Shown: positions 13,496 through 22,007 of the stretch, one piece after another
Position numbering within the stretch: the stretch's first letter is position 1
Layout of the letters: the number at the start of each line of letters is the position of its first letter
DNA from: Colidextribacter sp. OB.20
GTDB lineage: Bacteria; Bacillota; Clostridia; Oscillospirales; Oscillospiraceae
Assembly (NCBI RefSeq): GCF_009911595.1
Contig: NZ_QWKG01000038.1
Span: 1 to 38,955 of the forward strand
Reading direction: 5' to 3'
DNA length: 38,955 nt
The notes under the pieces: model-generated
Database searches by the model: none
What the model was told of the DNA's origin: nothing
Seen by the model: the letters and a program-made list of their open reading frames with translations, nothing else
Translations under genes and position numbers: made by a program

Positions 13496-14728
13496 ATGAA
13501 AAGAAAAACAATGGCGCTCATGTTGGCACTGTCTATGTGCCTATCCCTACTGTCTGCCTGTGGTTCTGGCAACACGGCAACGGATGATAAACCACCCGAA
13601 TCCGAGAATGTTGTCAGTTCCACAGAGCAGCCGGAGGAAAGCGAAGAGCCGGAGGAATCCAAGGAGCAGCCGGAAGAATCAGAGGAACCCAAGGAGGAAG
13701 AGCCGGAGGAATCCGAGGAACCAAAAGAGGAAAGCAATGCGGGAACGGAACTTCTTGCGCTTTTGCAGGAGGAATATCAAAACGGATTTGTAGAGGGCGA
13801 AGGGCCGAGACATACTTATTATGATGCTACCGATAAAAAAGCCTTTATCCATAACGGAGTTGTCTATATACACGGTGTAGAAGGTTATGGCGGTGTAGAC
13901 GTCTTTTGTTCTTATGACATTGCCACAAAAGAATTCAAGGAACTTGTTTCACCGGATACAATCGGCTGGGGTCAATGGTCTCTTCATTTTATGGACGGCA
14001 ATTTTTATTTTATGGGATTTACGTTTGGGGATGGTGAGAATTCCGTAGGGGCAAGAATGTATGATTGTAACGGCACAGCTCTTACAACTGCTTATCTCGG
14101 CGATCTATCCTATTATTTTTTTGAAAAGGGCATTTTAGCACAAAGCATGTGGGGCAACACCTTTTCCTTTTTGCCCCATAATCTTGAGGAAGTGACCGAG
14201 ATTCCCGCCCCACAGCGTGAAGTTGAACATGGACTGAAAGAGGATGTGTATTTGGGTATATACAACATGTTCGCTGCTGACGGGACAGCATATGCGCGGG
14301 GTGATGAATCTCATCTTTACCGTTTCAACGCAGATACTTGCGAATGGGAAGATACGGGCAATGTTTCGGACTTTACGAATCAAGTCGGTAGTTTTTGCGG
14401 GAAATACGTCACACGGAGAGACGGCATTTATGACTATGTCGCAGGGGAGCAGGTTTTTGAATATGGGGAATTGTATCCCGCTGTAAGTGAATGGGGGCAT
14501 GATAATCTTTGCTACTTTGGAGGTGACAAATATCTTGGCGTTAAGAACAAGGAATATAGGTGGGTAAATCTCAAGGACTTGACCATGTCAGACCCGCTGC
14601 CATTCCCGGAGGGAAAAACGGTTACTGTTTTGAATGATACCTATTGTGTATATGAAGACAGCTACGGCTGGTTTTTGTGGAATTACAACACAGGCGAAGA
14701 AGAAACGATTGCGCTGTTTGAACAGTAA
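13496..14728 (+). CDS. secreted lipoprotein with acidic spacer and beta-propeller-like domain
   Basis: A 410-aa protein. The N-terminus is a lipoprotein signal: MKRKTMALMLALSMCLSLLSAC, with the lipobox LSAC and Cys22 as the lipidated residue. Residues 35-80 are a repetitive Glu/Pro/Ser spacer (EEPEES repeats). The rest is rich in short beta strands with recurrent patterns such as AFIHNGVVYIHG, GNFYFMGF, GTAYARG, RDGIYDYV and WNYNTGEE, suggesting a propeller-type display domain. Function unknown; it is the apparent cargo of the element. The ATG at 13496 follows GAGGAAG; the frame is open far upstream but the signal peptide fixes the start. It has a long structured leader. Confidence 0.82.
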   Translation: MKRKTMALMLALSMCLSLLSACGSGNTATDDKPPESENVVSSTEQPEESEEPEESKEQPEESEEPKEEEPEESEEPKEESNAGTELLALLQEEYQNGFVEGEGPRHTYYDATDKKAFIHNGVVYIHGVEGYGGVDVFCSYDIATKEFKELVSPDTIGWGQWSLHFMDGNFYFMGFTFGDGENSVGARMYDCNGTALTTAYLGDLSYYFFEKGILAQSMWGNTFSFLPHNLEEVTEIPAPQREVEHGLKEDVYLGIYNMFAADGTAYARGDESHLYRFNADTCEWEDTGNVSDFTNQVGSFCGKYVTRRDGIYDYVAGEQVFEYGELYPAVSEWGHDNLCYFGGDKYLGVKNKEYRWVNLKDLTMSDPLPFPEGKTVTVLNDTYCVYEDSYGWFLWNYNTGEEETIALFEQ

Positions 14729-14791
14729 GCCGCACCCTCGCCTATGGGGGCGCAATATGTCAATCTAACCTATTTATAAAATGTTAAAGAC

Positions 14792-14837
14792 TATACCGTC
14801 AAAATATCTTGACAAAAAGTTATTTTGACGGTATAAT
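14792..14837 (+). promoter_or_regulatory. consensus promoter with overlapping 15-bp operator
   Basis: TTGACA (14809-14814), 17-base spacer, TATAAT (14832-14837). Perfect inverted repeats TATACCGTCAAAATA (14792-14806) and TATTTTGACGGTATA (14821-14835) flank the -35 and overlap the -10. A dimeric repressor bound here would shut off an otherwise very strong promoter of the small serine recombinase. Confidence 0.85.
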
Positions 14838-14885
14838 TTTATTGTCATAATAACTATAGTTTGTTTGACGATTGGAGGCGATTTT

Positions 14886-15557
14886 GTGGGGAACTATTTT
14901 AGCTATATGCGAATTTCCACCGATACGGAGCGGCAGAACTTCGCCAGACAGGAAAAGGCTTTGAAGCGATACGCCGAAAAACATGGTATTGAATATCTGC
15001 ATGAATTTTCAGAAGAAAAATCCGCCAAGAACTTCACGGATAGGAAGGAATTTAACAAACTTGACAAAGCGTTACACAGCGGCGACACGGTTGTTTTTAA
15101 GGATTTATCGAGATTTACACGCGAAACCGAGAACGGTTATAAAAAATATATGGAATGGCTTGAAAGGGGTATTAACATTGTTTTTTTAGATAATCCCGGT
15201 ATATCAAGCGACTATATCCGGCAAATGATGAATACAGCGGAAAGTCACAATATAATCACAAAGACCGCCATGGAGGGAACAATAAAGACTCTGCTTATTG
15301 TGGAGCTTGACATGGCGGAGCAGCAGCGGCGTTATATCTCAAAGGCTATAAAGGATGGTATCGCGGCAAGCGACAAGAGAAGCGGACGGAAAAAAGGCTC
15401 GTTGGACAAAATGACCGATGAATTAAGGCACGATTTAGAGCTTTATATGCACGACAGGACGATTACCCAAAAGGCCGTTATGGAAAAGCATGGTATCAGC
15501 CGGAACACGCTAAAGAAGTATGTAGAGAGGCTTGCAGAGGGGCAGCGCGGGGGATAG
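14886..15557 (+). CDS. small serine recombinase (resolvase/invertase family)
   Basis: About 223 aa. The N-terminal catalytic domain begins YFSYMRISTDTERQNFARQEKAL with Ser11 as the likely nucleophile, followed by VVFKDLSRFTRETENGYK and the E-helix region with ELDMAEQQRRYISKAIKDGIAAS. The C-terminal 50 residues (KKGSLDKMTDELRHDLELYMHDRTITQKAVMEKHGISRNTLKKYVERL) form a helix-turn-helix resembling that of Tn3/Gin-type resolvases. The GTG at 14886 is chosen because GGAGG lies seven bases upstream. It may resolve dimers, or it may help the large recombinase. It is controlled by the palindromic operator upstream and ends in a long hairpin terminator. Confidence 0.88.
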   Translation: MGNYFSYMRISTDTERQNFARQEKALKRYAEKHGIEYLHEFSEEKSAKNFTDRKEFNKLDKALHSGDTVVFKDLSRFTRETENGYKKYMEWLERGINIVFLDNPGISSDYIRQMMNTAESHNIITKTAMEGTIKTLLIVELDMAEQQRRYISKAIKDGIAASDKRSGRKKGSLDKMTDELRHDLELYMHDRTITQKAVMEKHGISRNTLKKYVERLAEGQRGG

Positions 15558-15640
15558 CACAGAGCCGAAAGGCAGTCAAGGCACCGGCTTCACCTCGCCT
15601 TCGGCGGCCTTGACAGCCTTTCGGCCCTGTGCTTTTGTGT
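15557..15640 (+). terminator. long hairpin terminator after the small recombinase
   Basis: GCACAG...GCCGAAAGGC...GTCAAGGC pairs with GCCTTGAC...GCCTTTCGGC...CTGTGC (15557-15632) with single-base bulges, and is followed by TTTTGTGT. Confidence 0.8.
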
Positions 15641-15734
15641 AATCAAGAGGTGCTGGCGCACCTCCGGCCAGAAAGGCCCGGCACCAATTTTGAAATACAC
15701 GAAAACCACCAAAACAGGAAAGGAGCGAATAACA

Positions 15735-17369
15735 GTGGCTAACAAAATGAAAGAGTTCAAGCGAAATCCGGGAAATATCGCCTTTTGCTACTATCGCTAT
15801 AGCTCTGACGCACAACGGGACGTTTCCATTGACCAGCAGCGGCAAGCGGCCCATGAGTACGCAGAAAAACACGGCTATATCATTCCCCCTGGCTGTGAAT
15901 TTGAGGATAGAGGTATCACAGGAACTACAATAGAAAGACCGGGATTGCAGCACATGCTTTATGAGGCAAAGCATAAGCGTCCCGCCTATTTGATTCTCTG
16001 GAAGCTCGACAGGCTTTCCCGTGAAATACATGATTCATTTTTTATTGACGCACAATTACAAGATTCGGGCGTTCAAATCGTTACTGTAGGTGAGCCGCTT
16101 CCAGATGATAGCCATATGCGTTATGTGATACAGGCGTTATATGCTTCTATGGCGCACAACTTCATTGAGAACCACCGCAGCAACGTTATGAGAGGGCAAA
16201 ATTTTAACGCTGAAAATGCGTTGTATAACGGCGTAAAAATTTTGGGGTATATTGGGAAGCCGAATAAAAAGTATGAAATTGACCCGGAAACCGCGCCGAT
16301 TGTTCGGAAAATCTTTACTGATTATGTGGAGGGGAAACCCCTTCAAAAAATAGCGAATGAGTTAAACGAAAGCGGGCTCAGGAGTGTTCGGGGCAATAAA
16401 TTTGTTGTGAACTCGCTAAATATGATACTTCGCAACAGGGCGTATATAGGCGAATATAGATGGGGTGAGCATGTCATACCGGGCGGAATGCCTCAAATTA
16501 TTAGTGTTGAGCTGTTTGACGCTGCCGACAAGAAGCTAACAAAGAATAAGCGGGGCGGCACAGGTGCGGCGAGGAAGCTAAACCCAGAAGAAACTGATTT
16601 CTGGCTCACAGGTCATATATATTGCGGTGAATGTGGTGCCACTCTTCATGGTATATCTGGGACGAGTAAAACCGGGAAAATCTACTACTATTATTCCTGT
16701 TTGAACCACCAGAAAAAAGCGTGTAAAATGGGAAATCAGCGAAAGGAGAAACTTGAAGCAATCGTAAGACATACCCTTGACCGAATACTTGAAGATTCTA
16801 CATTAAGGCTAATTATCGCAAAGCTATGTTTCGACTATTACGCAGATAGCAAAAGTGATGATAAGGGGGCATATCTGGAATCACTGAAAAGCAAGCTGAA
16901 AGACGTTGAGGGCAAATTGCAAAACTTTGTAAAAGCCATTAGCGCGGGAATTTTCAATGAAACAGTCCAAGAGGCCATGAACGAATTAGAAGGCCAGAAG
17001 CGCATGTTGAAAGAGCAGATTGAAGCGGAAGAACTTCGGGAAAAGTACGATATAAAACTTGATGATATTGTGAAATTCTTCGAGAGTTTTGTAGGGAATC
17101 TGGACAATAAAGAACTGAGGGAATATGTTCTTGACATTTTCGTTGACAAGATATATGTTTATAAAGAGAGAATGGTTATCACGTTCCATTTCACCGATGA
17201 TAAGCAGGAATTGTCTTATGAAGATACTCTTGAAATGATAGAGAATCACAGGTATCTAATGGATTGCGTGAATGACCCGGAAGCGCATGTTGAAGACAAT
17301 CCGGTTGCAGCAAAAATGAGGGAAAGCCTTATCAGTGTGGGAGGCACAGACCCCAATTTTTTTCCTTAA
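15735..17369 (+). CDS. large serine recombinase (integrase)
   Basis: About 544 aa. The resolvase-type catalytic domain has CYYRYSSDAQRD (Ser23 the nucleophile), SIDQQRQAAHEYAEKHGY, ILWKLDRLSREIHDSFF and the long E helix. The recombinase domain follows (YNGVKILGYIG, then DPETAPIVRKIFTDYVEGKPLQKIANELNESGLRS), then the zinc ribbon (CGECGATLHG ... CLNHQKKAC) and a coiled coil (about residues 390-450). This order defines large serine integrases such as TndX/TnpX. The GTG at 15735 follows AAAGGAG; a TTG 15 codons upstream is an alternative. Its gene ends next to attR, the usual position of the integrase. It should catalyse attP x attB integration and, with help, excision. Confidence 0.94.
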   Translation: MANKMKEFKRNPGNIAFCYYRYSSDAQRDVSIDQQRQAAHEYAEKHGYIIPPGCEFEDRGITGTTIERPGLQHMLYEAKHKRPAYLILWKLDRLSREIHDSFFIDAQLQDSGVQIVTVGEPLPDDSHMRYVIQALYASMAHNFIENHRSNVMRGQNFNAENALYNGVKILGYIGKPNKKYEIDPETAPIVRKIFTDYVEGKPLQKIANELNESGLRSVRGNKFVVNSLNMILRNRAYIGEYRWGEHVIPGGMPQIISVELFDAADKKLTKNKRGGTGAARKLNPEETDFWLTGHIYCGECGATLHGISGTSKTGKIYYYYSCLNHQKKACKMGNQRKEKLEAIVRHTLDRILEDSTLRLIIAKLCFDYYADSKSDDKGAYLESLKSKLKDVEGKLQNFVKAISAGIFNETVQEAMNELEGQKRMLKEQIEAEELREKYDIKLDDIVKFFESFVGNLDNKELREYVLDIFVDKIYVYKERMVITFHFTDDKQELSYEDTLEMIENHRYLMDCVNDPEAHVEDNPVAAKMRESLISVGGTDPNFFP

Positions 17370-17371
17370 CG

Positions 17372-17380
17372 GGTTCGAAC
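17372..17380. repeat. right attachment site core (attR), GGTTCGAAC
   Basis: A direct copy of the 9-mer at 9086-9094, two bases after the recombinase stop codon. The outer flank ACTTTTGGG mirrors the outer flank AAAA at the left end, as expected for the two halves of a split attB. Confidence 0.65.
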
Positions 17381-17401
17381 ACTTTTGGGTTGATTCCACC
17401 A

Positions 17402-17471
17402 AAAAGAACGACCCTACCTGATCTGAACAAATTGTTGTCAATCGTTCGGATCAAGTAGGGCCGTTCTTTAT
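17402..17471 (+). terminator. hairpin terminator beyond attR
   Basis: AAGAACG-CCCTAC-GATC-GAAC pairs with GTTC-GATC-GTAGGG-CGTTCTT, followed by TATC. It lies outside the element. Before insertion it would have stood about 30 bp after the tmRNA, so it is probably the displaced ssrA terminator. It now ends the recombinase transcript. The remaining stretch to 17633 shows no gene. Confidence 0.65.
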
Positions 17472-17633
17472 CTGTAACTCTTGTATTTCAAGGGCTACAG
17501 GCTTTTTCTACCTCAGACACCATATGTCATTGACTAAGAGGAAACAGTTCAAAATCAAAGTGCAAAATGAGTAATGAGAGGGATTCGACTCCCCTGCAAA
17601 ATATCAAACCTGACGCTATCCTAACACATCAGC

Positions 17634-19346
17634 CTACCGGGAGCATTTTGAAGGGGCGCTCTTCAGCTGAAACCTTTCTACCAGATTCTTCATAAGCTGT
17701 GACTGACTGGACAGCTCCTCGCTTGCCGCCGCGCTTTCCTCCGCAGTTGCCGAGTTTGTCTGTACAACATTGGAGATCTGGTCAATTCCCACCGTGAGCT
17801 GAGCGATAGAATCCGCCTGATCACTGCTGGCCTCCGAAATCTGTTCAATAATGCCGGCCATTTCGTTCACATCGCTGACCGCTTGAATCAAGGACTGCGC
17901 TGTGTCGTCCGCAATCTGCGTTCCGTTTTCGATTGCCTGCAAAGAATTTGCAATCAAAGCAGCGATATTCTCGGAAGCCTCTGTGCTCTTGTTTGCCAGA
18001 TTGCGGACTTCATCGGCTACTACGGCAAACCCTTTTCCGGCGGCGCCTGCGCGGGCAGCCTCTACGGCGGCGTTCAGGGCGAGAATATTAGTTTGGAACG
18101 CAATATCCTCAATAATCTTCATGATTTTGCTGATCTCACTGGAGCAACTGCTGATATCCCCCATTGCATGTGTCATCTGCTGCATTTTTTCTTTGCTCAC
18201 ATTCATCTTTACGCTGACAGCGTCTGCCGCTTTACTGGCCTGCCGCGCACTGTCTGCGTTCTGATTTACCTTGTTGGAGATTACATCAATCGTGGCAGCG
18301 AGTTCCTGTACAGAGCTGGCCTGCTCAGTTGCCCCCTGGGCAAGCGCCTGAGAGCCGTTCGATACCTGGTCCGCTCCGCCCGCAACCTGAGCAGAGCTTT
18401 GACTGATTTGCAGCATTGTGTCATTGAGCTTGTCTGCAATGCCCCGGAACGAGACAAGCAGAGGATAAAAGCCGCCTGTATACACCTCCTCGCAGGCCGA
18501 ATCCACCGTAAAATCTCCCTCAGCCATTTTAGCAAGGAATTGATTCTCATCCTCAATAATAAGCTGAAGCTTATGGATCAATCTGCCCACCTGAACGGCG
18601 AGAACGCCCAGTTCATCCTTCGAGGTATAGGAAATCTTTACATTCAGATCCCCTTCCGCCATTTTTATGGCGGCATTCTGGATTTCAGAAATAGGGATTT
18701 TGATCAGGCGTATAATCACAAATGAGAAAAAGACGCCTACGAGGATGATGGCAATGACAACTGCTGCCATGGTCAAGATGGCAGTTCTGTAAAGGGAAGC
18801 GCTTTCCGCCGCTGCATCATCGCTCCCCTTCGTATTGTAGGCGATAATATCATCAAAAGCGCTGTTCAAGGAGCTGAAAAGCGCCGCACATTCTCCGTCC
18901 AGAATCGCACGGGCACTCTCAGGGCGGCCCTGTTCGGCGAAAGCCATCATTTCTTCTTCCGCCGCCTGGTACTGTGTCCAGAGATTGCTTGCGTTGTTAT
19001 AGAAATTTCGTTCTTCCTCATCAATCATATCCCCATATGCGGCTAAGAGGGCGTCCATTCTTTCGATTTCGTTCTGGAGGAACCGAAGGCTCGTCTCCTC
19101 TTCGCTATCAGAGCCTGCGGTAATGTACTCCAGCTCATTCAGCCGGACATTGGAAATGGTAGTGCTCAGTTCCCTTGCTGCATCTACACTGGGAAGCCAG
19201 CTTGTTGCAATATCGCTTGTCACGTCGTTCATCCGGCCCATAAGAAAAAATGACATCCCGCTGATAATAAGCATTCCAAGCAGCGCAACGCCTATGAGAA
19301 TATAAAGCTTCAGTCTGATTTTTAAATTTTTTATGCAGTGAATCAT
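17634..19346 (-). CDS. methyl-accepting chemotaxis protein
   Basis: A 570-aa transmembrane chemoreceptor. Membrane helix 1 spans residues about 14-36. A helical extracytoplasmic sensor of the four-helix-bundle type covers 37-187, with no PAS/Cache pattern visible. Helix 2 covers about 188-214, and HAMP 215-265. The signalling domain follows, with the conserved tip at 412-455 ([37 protein letters not shown]) that contacts CheA and CheW. It lacks a C-terminal CheR-binding pentapeptide. ATG start after AAAGGAG. No che or flagellar genes adjoin. Its base composition is lower in GC than the genes to its right, so it may itself be acquired. Confidence 0.95.
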   Translation of the reverse strand: MIHCIKNLKIRLKLYILIGVALLGMLIISGMSFFLMGRMNDVTSDIATSWLPSVDAARELSTTISNVRLNELEYITAGSDSEEETSLRFLQNEIERMDALLAAYGDMIDEEERNFYNNASNLWTQYQAAEEEMMAFAEQGRPESARAILDGECAALFSSLNSAFDDIIAYNTKGSDDAAAESASLYRTAILTMAAVVIAIILVGVFFSFVIIRLIKIPISEIQNAAIKMAEGDLNVKISYTSKDELGVLAVQVGRLIHKLQLIIEDENQFLAKMAEGDFTVDSACEEVYTGGFYPLLVSFRGIADKLNDTMLQISQSSAQVAGGADQVSNGSQALAQGATEQASSVQELAATIDVISNKVNQNADSARQASKAADAVSVKMNVSKEKMQQMTHAMGDISSCSSEISKIMKIIEDIAFQTNILALNAAVEAARAGAAGKGFAVVADEVRNLANKSTEASENIAALIANSLQAIENGTQIADDTAQSLIQAVSDVNEMAGIIEQISEASSDQADSIAQLTVGIDQISNVVQTNSATAEESAAASEELSSQSQLMKNLVERFQLKSAPSKCSR

Positions 19347-19398
19347 CTTTGCAATCTCCTTTTATCCTTCATTATCCGCAGTTGGCAAATATAAGAAT

Positions 19399-19423
19399 AT
19401 ATCGGAAGCTTTTCTCTGTTTGA
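19399..19423 (-). promoter_or_regulatory. possible flagellar sigma (SigD/FliA-type) promoter of the chemoreceptor
   Basis: On the minus strand TCAA (19423-19420) precedes TCCGATAT (19406-19399), close to TAAA ... GCCGATAT. The spacing of 13 is two bases short of usual, so this is tentative. Confidence 0.3.
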
Positions 19424-19452
19424 TAAGGGGATTGGTAAGAATATGTATATAT

Positions 19453-19489
19453 GTTAAGGGGGCAAATGCACCGCATTTGTCCCCTTAAC
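19453..19489. terminator. 17-bp inverted repeat between anti-sigma gene and chemoreceptor
   Basis: GTTAAGGGGGCAAATGC and GCATTTGTCCCCTTAAC pair with one mismatch around ACC. Neither side has a clear T-run, so it could be a factor-dependent or processed 3' end for the leftward anti-sigma transcript. Confidence 0.5.
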
Positions 19490-19529
19490 ACTTTAGATTA
19501 ATGACATTGGCCTCCGGCCGGGATTTTCA

Positions 19530-20702
19530 TCATTCTTTGGGACAGCGGAAACCCACGTCTGGGTCATAGGCCGGGGTGAAGGACGAGGTGTCCTCCTCAG
19601 GGGCGGAATCCACCTCAAAGGCGGGCAGCTTCTGTTGGGGCAGTTCGTCGGGGAGGTTGCTTACATCGTAATGTTCCCCGTCGTACTGGGGCTCGACGGC
19701 GATGAGGTCCTCGTCCCTGGGGGCGGGGACCCCGCCGGGCATGACGTGGTAGACCGCCGGGTCCTCGCCCTCCTTGACGAGGCCATCCACGCTGGCCCGC
19801 TGACCCACCTTGACAAAGATGGCGTCGTCGTCGGGGTCCAGCTCCGCCAAAATGGCGAGGATGGGCTCGTAGACCTGGGTGAGGGTCAGCTCGATGCGGT
19901 TGGCCTCCTCGTCGATGCCCCAGCCGGCCATCACGTCGCCGCATTTCATGTCCTTGTCCGGCAGGGCGTTGAGCTGGTCCATCAGTCCCTTCAGATGGGC
20001 CAGAGAGTATTTGCAGGAGCTGAATATCACGTGGCCGTCGTCCGTCCAGTCCAGCACCTGAAGCTCCAGGGATTTGTCTACGGGGTCCTTGTCCTCCACC
20101 AGCTGGACCACCAGCCAGCCGGAGCCGTCGATATAGGCCCCGCCGTACCAGTCGGGGTAGGTGCCATTGAAGCGGTCCATCAGCTTCTCATAGGCGTTGA
20201 CGGCCTCCTCCTGGACGGGGGCATCGCCGACGTAGGCCCCGCCAGGCAGAGCGCCGGAGGGGGCATAATCCCGATTGGGCGAGTCGCCGGTGTTGGGGGT
20301 GCCTGTATCACCGACACTATTATAGCATAGGCTGCGGGAGGGGGAAAGCAGGTCGTCGGTGTTGGGAGTGCTTGTATCACCTCCGCCGGTTTCAGTGGTG
20401 GAAGCGTTTTCCGGCATGATTTCGGTCAGCCCCTCCACCGTCACATAGCTGTGGAGCCTGGTCTCTATGACGTCTCGATTAAAACTGCGCAGGAAAACCA
20501 TCCACTGGGCGTCCTCCTGAGCATCGCTATGAAGAGAGAACGCCCCAATCACCAGCGCCGCGCAGGCGGCTATGGCCCCGTATCTTCTCCAGGGGACGGG
20601 CCGTTTTTTCGGGGCCTGGGCCAGCTTCTCGCTGAGGGCCGCCCGGACCTGGGGGGAGGGGGTCATCTGCTTGTTCATGGAATCAAACAATTCCTTACTC
20701 AT
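19530..20702 (-). CDS. membrane-anchored anti-sigma factor-like protein
   Basis: A 390-aa protein with a short cytosolic N-terminus (about 40 residues), one membrane helix (about residues 41-58, GAIAACAALVIGAFSL) and a large external domain. This layout, and the overlap of its start with the end of the ECF sigma gene, are those of an anti-sigma factor, although no zinc (HxxxCxxC) motif is present. Near residues 105-145 there is a duplicated stretch, GDTSTPNTDDL and GDTGTPNTGDS, matching a direct repeat of about 33 bp in the DNA. The external domain (YPDWYGGAYIDGSGWLVV) resembles sensor parts of clostridial anti-sigmas, but I do not know its ligand. Confidence 0.72.
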   Translation of the reverse strand: MSKELFDSMNKQMTPSPQVRAALSEKLAQAPKKRPVPWRRYGAIAACAALVIGAFSLHSDAQEDAQWMVFLRSFNRDVIETRLHSYVTVEGLTEIMPENASTTETGGGDTSTPNTDDLLSPSRSLCYNSVGDTGTPNTGDSPNRDYAPSGALPGGAYVGDAPVQEEAVNAYEKLMDRFNGTYPDWYGGAYIDGSGWLVVQLVEDKDPVDKSLELQVLDWTDDGHVIFSSCKYSLAHLKGLMDQLNALPDKDMKCGDVMAGWGIDEEANRIELTLTQVYEPILAILAELDPDDDAIFVKVGQRASVDGLVKEGEDPAVYHVMPGGVPAPRDEDLIAVEPQYDGEHYDVSNLPDELPQQKLPAFEVDSAPEEDTSSFTPAYDPDVGFRCPKE

Positions 20703-21198
20703 CGAAATACGCTCCTTTCAGTCGTTCCCGGAGTTGTTCCCGTCCCCGGGTCAGCCGCATCCGGACGGCCCCGGGGCGTATCGCCAGAGTTTTGGCGATC
20801 TCCTGGGTGGACAGCTCCTGGAAGTAAAACAGATAAATGGGCAGGCGGTAGTCCTCGGCCAGCTCTTGCAGGGCCTCCCACACCCGATTTTCCTCGGGCT
20901 CCCGGAAGAGGACAGGGGCGTCCTCCCGCTCTGACAGGGGGATGGTCCTCTGCCTGTAGGTGGAGGAGGTCACCCGCCGGGACTGGTTAATGGTGGTGCG
21001 CAGCAGCCAGGCCTTCCGGTGCTCCTCGTCCCGAAAGGTCTTGCCGCACTGGCAGTAGGCCAAAAATACCTCCTGAAACACGTCGTCGGCGTCGGCCCGA
21101 TTGCCCGTCCGGGCCAGGGCCAGGCCATATACTGTATTTTGATAGCGGTCTATAATCGAATCCATCTCACCGCCCGCGCGCAGCGGCAGAGCTTCCAT
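20695..21198 (-). CDS. ECF sigma factor
   Basis: A 167-aa sigma-70 factor of the extracytoplasmic-function type. Region 2 has DRYQNTVYGLALARTGNRADADDVFQEVFLAY and FRDEEHRKAWLLRTTINQSR. Region 4 has LPIYLFYFQELSTQEIAKTLAIRPGAVRMRLTRGREQLRERL with its helix-turn-helix. The ATG at 21198 is chosen since AAAGGAGG lies eight bases upstream; a TTG two codons earlier is too close to the site. It overlaps the downstream anti-sigma-like gene by eight bases, which implies coupled translation. Such pairs respond to envelope signals and usually drive their own promoter. Confidence 0.94.
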   Translation of the reverse strand: MEALPLRAGGEMDSIIDRYQNTVYGLALARTGNRADADDVFQEVFLAYCQCGKTFRDEEHRKAWLLRTTINQSRRVTSSTYRQRTIPLSEREDAPVLFREPEENRVWEALQELAEDYRLPIYLFYFQELSTQEIAKTLAIRPGAVRMRLTRGREQLRERLKGAYFDE

Positions 21199-21335
21199 AC
21201 GCAAGACCTCCTTTCACCCATAACTCAAAGCAGCGAGGTAAATTGTCACAGGCCAGAAAAACTTTCTTCCCATTTTATCACACTTGTGCTATACTTACCA
21301 TGTAATATTGTGAGCAAGAGGAAAAACGAAGTTTT

Positions 21336-21379
21336 TCTCAAAAGTTTTCTTTTTGGTTCTTTTTCAAAAGAAAAAGAAC
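21336..21379. repeat. T-rich hairpin repeat, family H copy 1
   Basis: TTCTTTTTG followed by GTTCTTTTTC-AAAA-GAAAAAGAAC (21356-21379), just before ruvC. A close relative lies at 30045-30082. These act like terminators but recur as dispersed units. Confidence 0.6.
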
Positions 21380-21392
21380 AGGGAGGGAAGCA

Positions 21393-21914
21393 ATGATTAT
21401 CCTAGGCATCGACCCGGGGGTGGCCACCATTGGTTTCGGAGTTATCCGGGCGGAGCGGCAGAAGAACACCCTCCTGCGCTATGGGGTGATTACCACCCCG
21501 CCGGGTATCCCCTTGTCCCACCGGCTCCTCCAGATTTCCGGCGACATGGAGGAGCTGATTCACGCCTTCCACCCCGATGAGATGGCGGTGGAGGAACTGT
21601 TTTTTACCAAGAATATTACCACAGGAATCTCTGTGGCCCATGGCCGGGGGGTGATCCTGCTGTCGGCGGAGAAGCTGGGGGTGCCTATCTTTGAGTACAC
21701 CCCCATGCAGGTGAAGCAGGCGGTGGCGGGCTACGGCGGGGCGGACAAGCGGCAGGTTATGCTTATGACCCAGCGGCTGCTGGGAATGAAGGAGATTCCC
21801 CGGCCCGACGACGCCGCCGACGCTCTGGCGATTGCCATCTGTCACGCCCGGTCGGCCACCAGTCTGCTCAATACTGAGCGGGTCTTCAACCCGGAGAAAT
21901 ACGATACACGCTGA
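21393..21914 (+). CDS. ruvC: RuvC, Holliday junction endonuclease
   Basis: A 173-aa resolvase that cuts Holliday junctions symmetrically. Its RNase H fold shows the acidic catalytic residues: Asp7 in LGIDPG, the Glu pair in MAVEELFF, and the pair in PDDAADALAIA near residue 140. ATG start after GGGAGGG. It is first in the run ruvC-ruvA-(DUF6054-like)-ruvB, so the whole resolvasome is encoded together. A weak -10 (TATACT at 21290) may serve the operon. A family P repeat separates it from ruvA. Confidence 0.97.
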   Translation: MIILGIDPGVATIGFGVIRAERQKNTLLRYGVITTPPGIPLSHRLLQISGDMEELIHAFHPDEMAVEELFFTKNITTGISVAHGRGVILLSAEKLGVPIFEYTPMQVKQAVAGYGGADKRQVMLMTQRLLGMKEIPRPDDAADALAIAICHARSATSLLNTERVFNPEKYDTR

Positions 21915-21924
21915 TTGCTTTATG

Positions 21925-21993
21925 TGTAGGGCGCGACGACCCCGGCGCGCCGTCTTACAATACGAACGGCGGGCCGAGTCGTCCCGCCCTGCA
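21925..21993. repeat. family P palindromic repeat (long form)
   Basis: Runs from TGTAGGGCGCGACGACCCCG to GGGCCGAGTCGTCCCGCCCTGCA. In inverted orientation it matches the element at 35107-35181 at both ends. It lies between ruvC and ruvA. Confidence 0.7.
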
Positions 21994-22007
21994 AGGAGGA
22001 ACCCAAT

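Larger units (their letters stand above)
9086..17380. mobile_element. integrative mobilizable element downstream of ssrA
   Basis: About 8.3 kb bounded by GGTTCGAAC direct repeats. GC content is visibly lower than in the flanks. Contents: a 3' gene fragment, repeat arrays, a Rep protein and a MobC-MobA relaxase (both leftward), an iteron and inverted-repeat region, a promoter with a long structured leader, a lipoprotein, a small serine recombinase and a large serine recombinase (rightward). No coupling protein or T4SS gene is present, so it would need a helper for transfer. Replacing the element by one core copy gives a near-palindromic attB (AAAAGGTTCGAACACTTTT). Boundaries rest on sequence logic only. 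Confidence 0.75.

Noticed and set aside
17575-17600. AGGGATTCGACTCCCCT, similar to a tRNA T-arm
   Set aside because: No acceptor stem, anticodon arm or CCA around it; at most a remnant of an older integration site.
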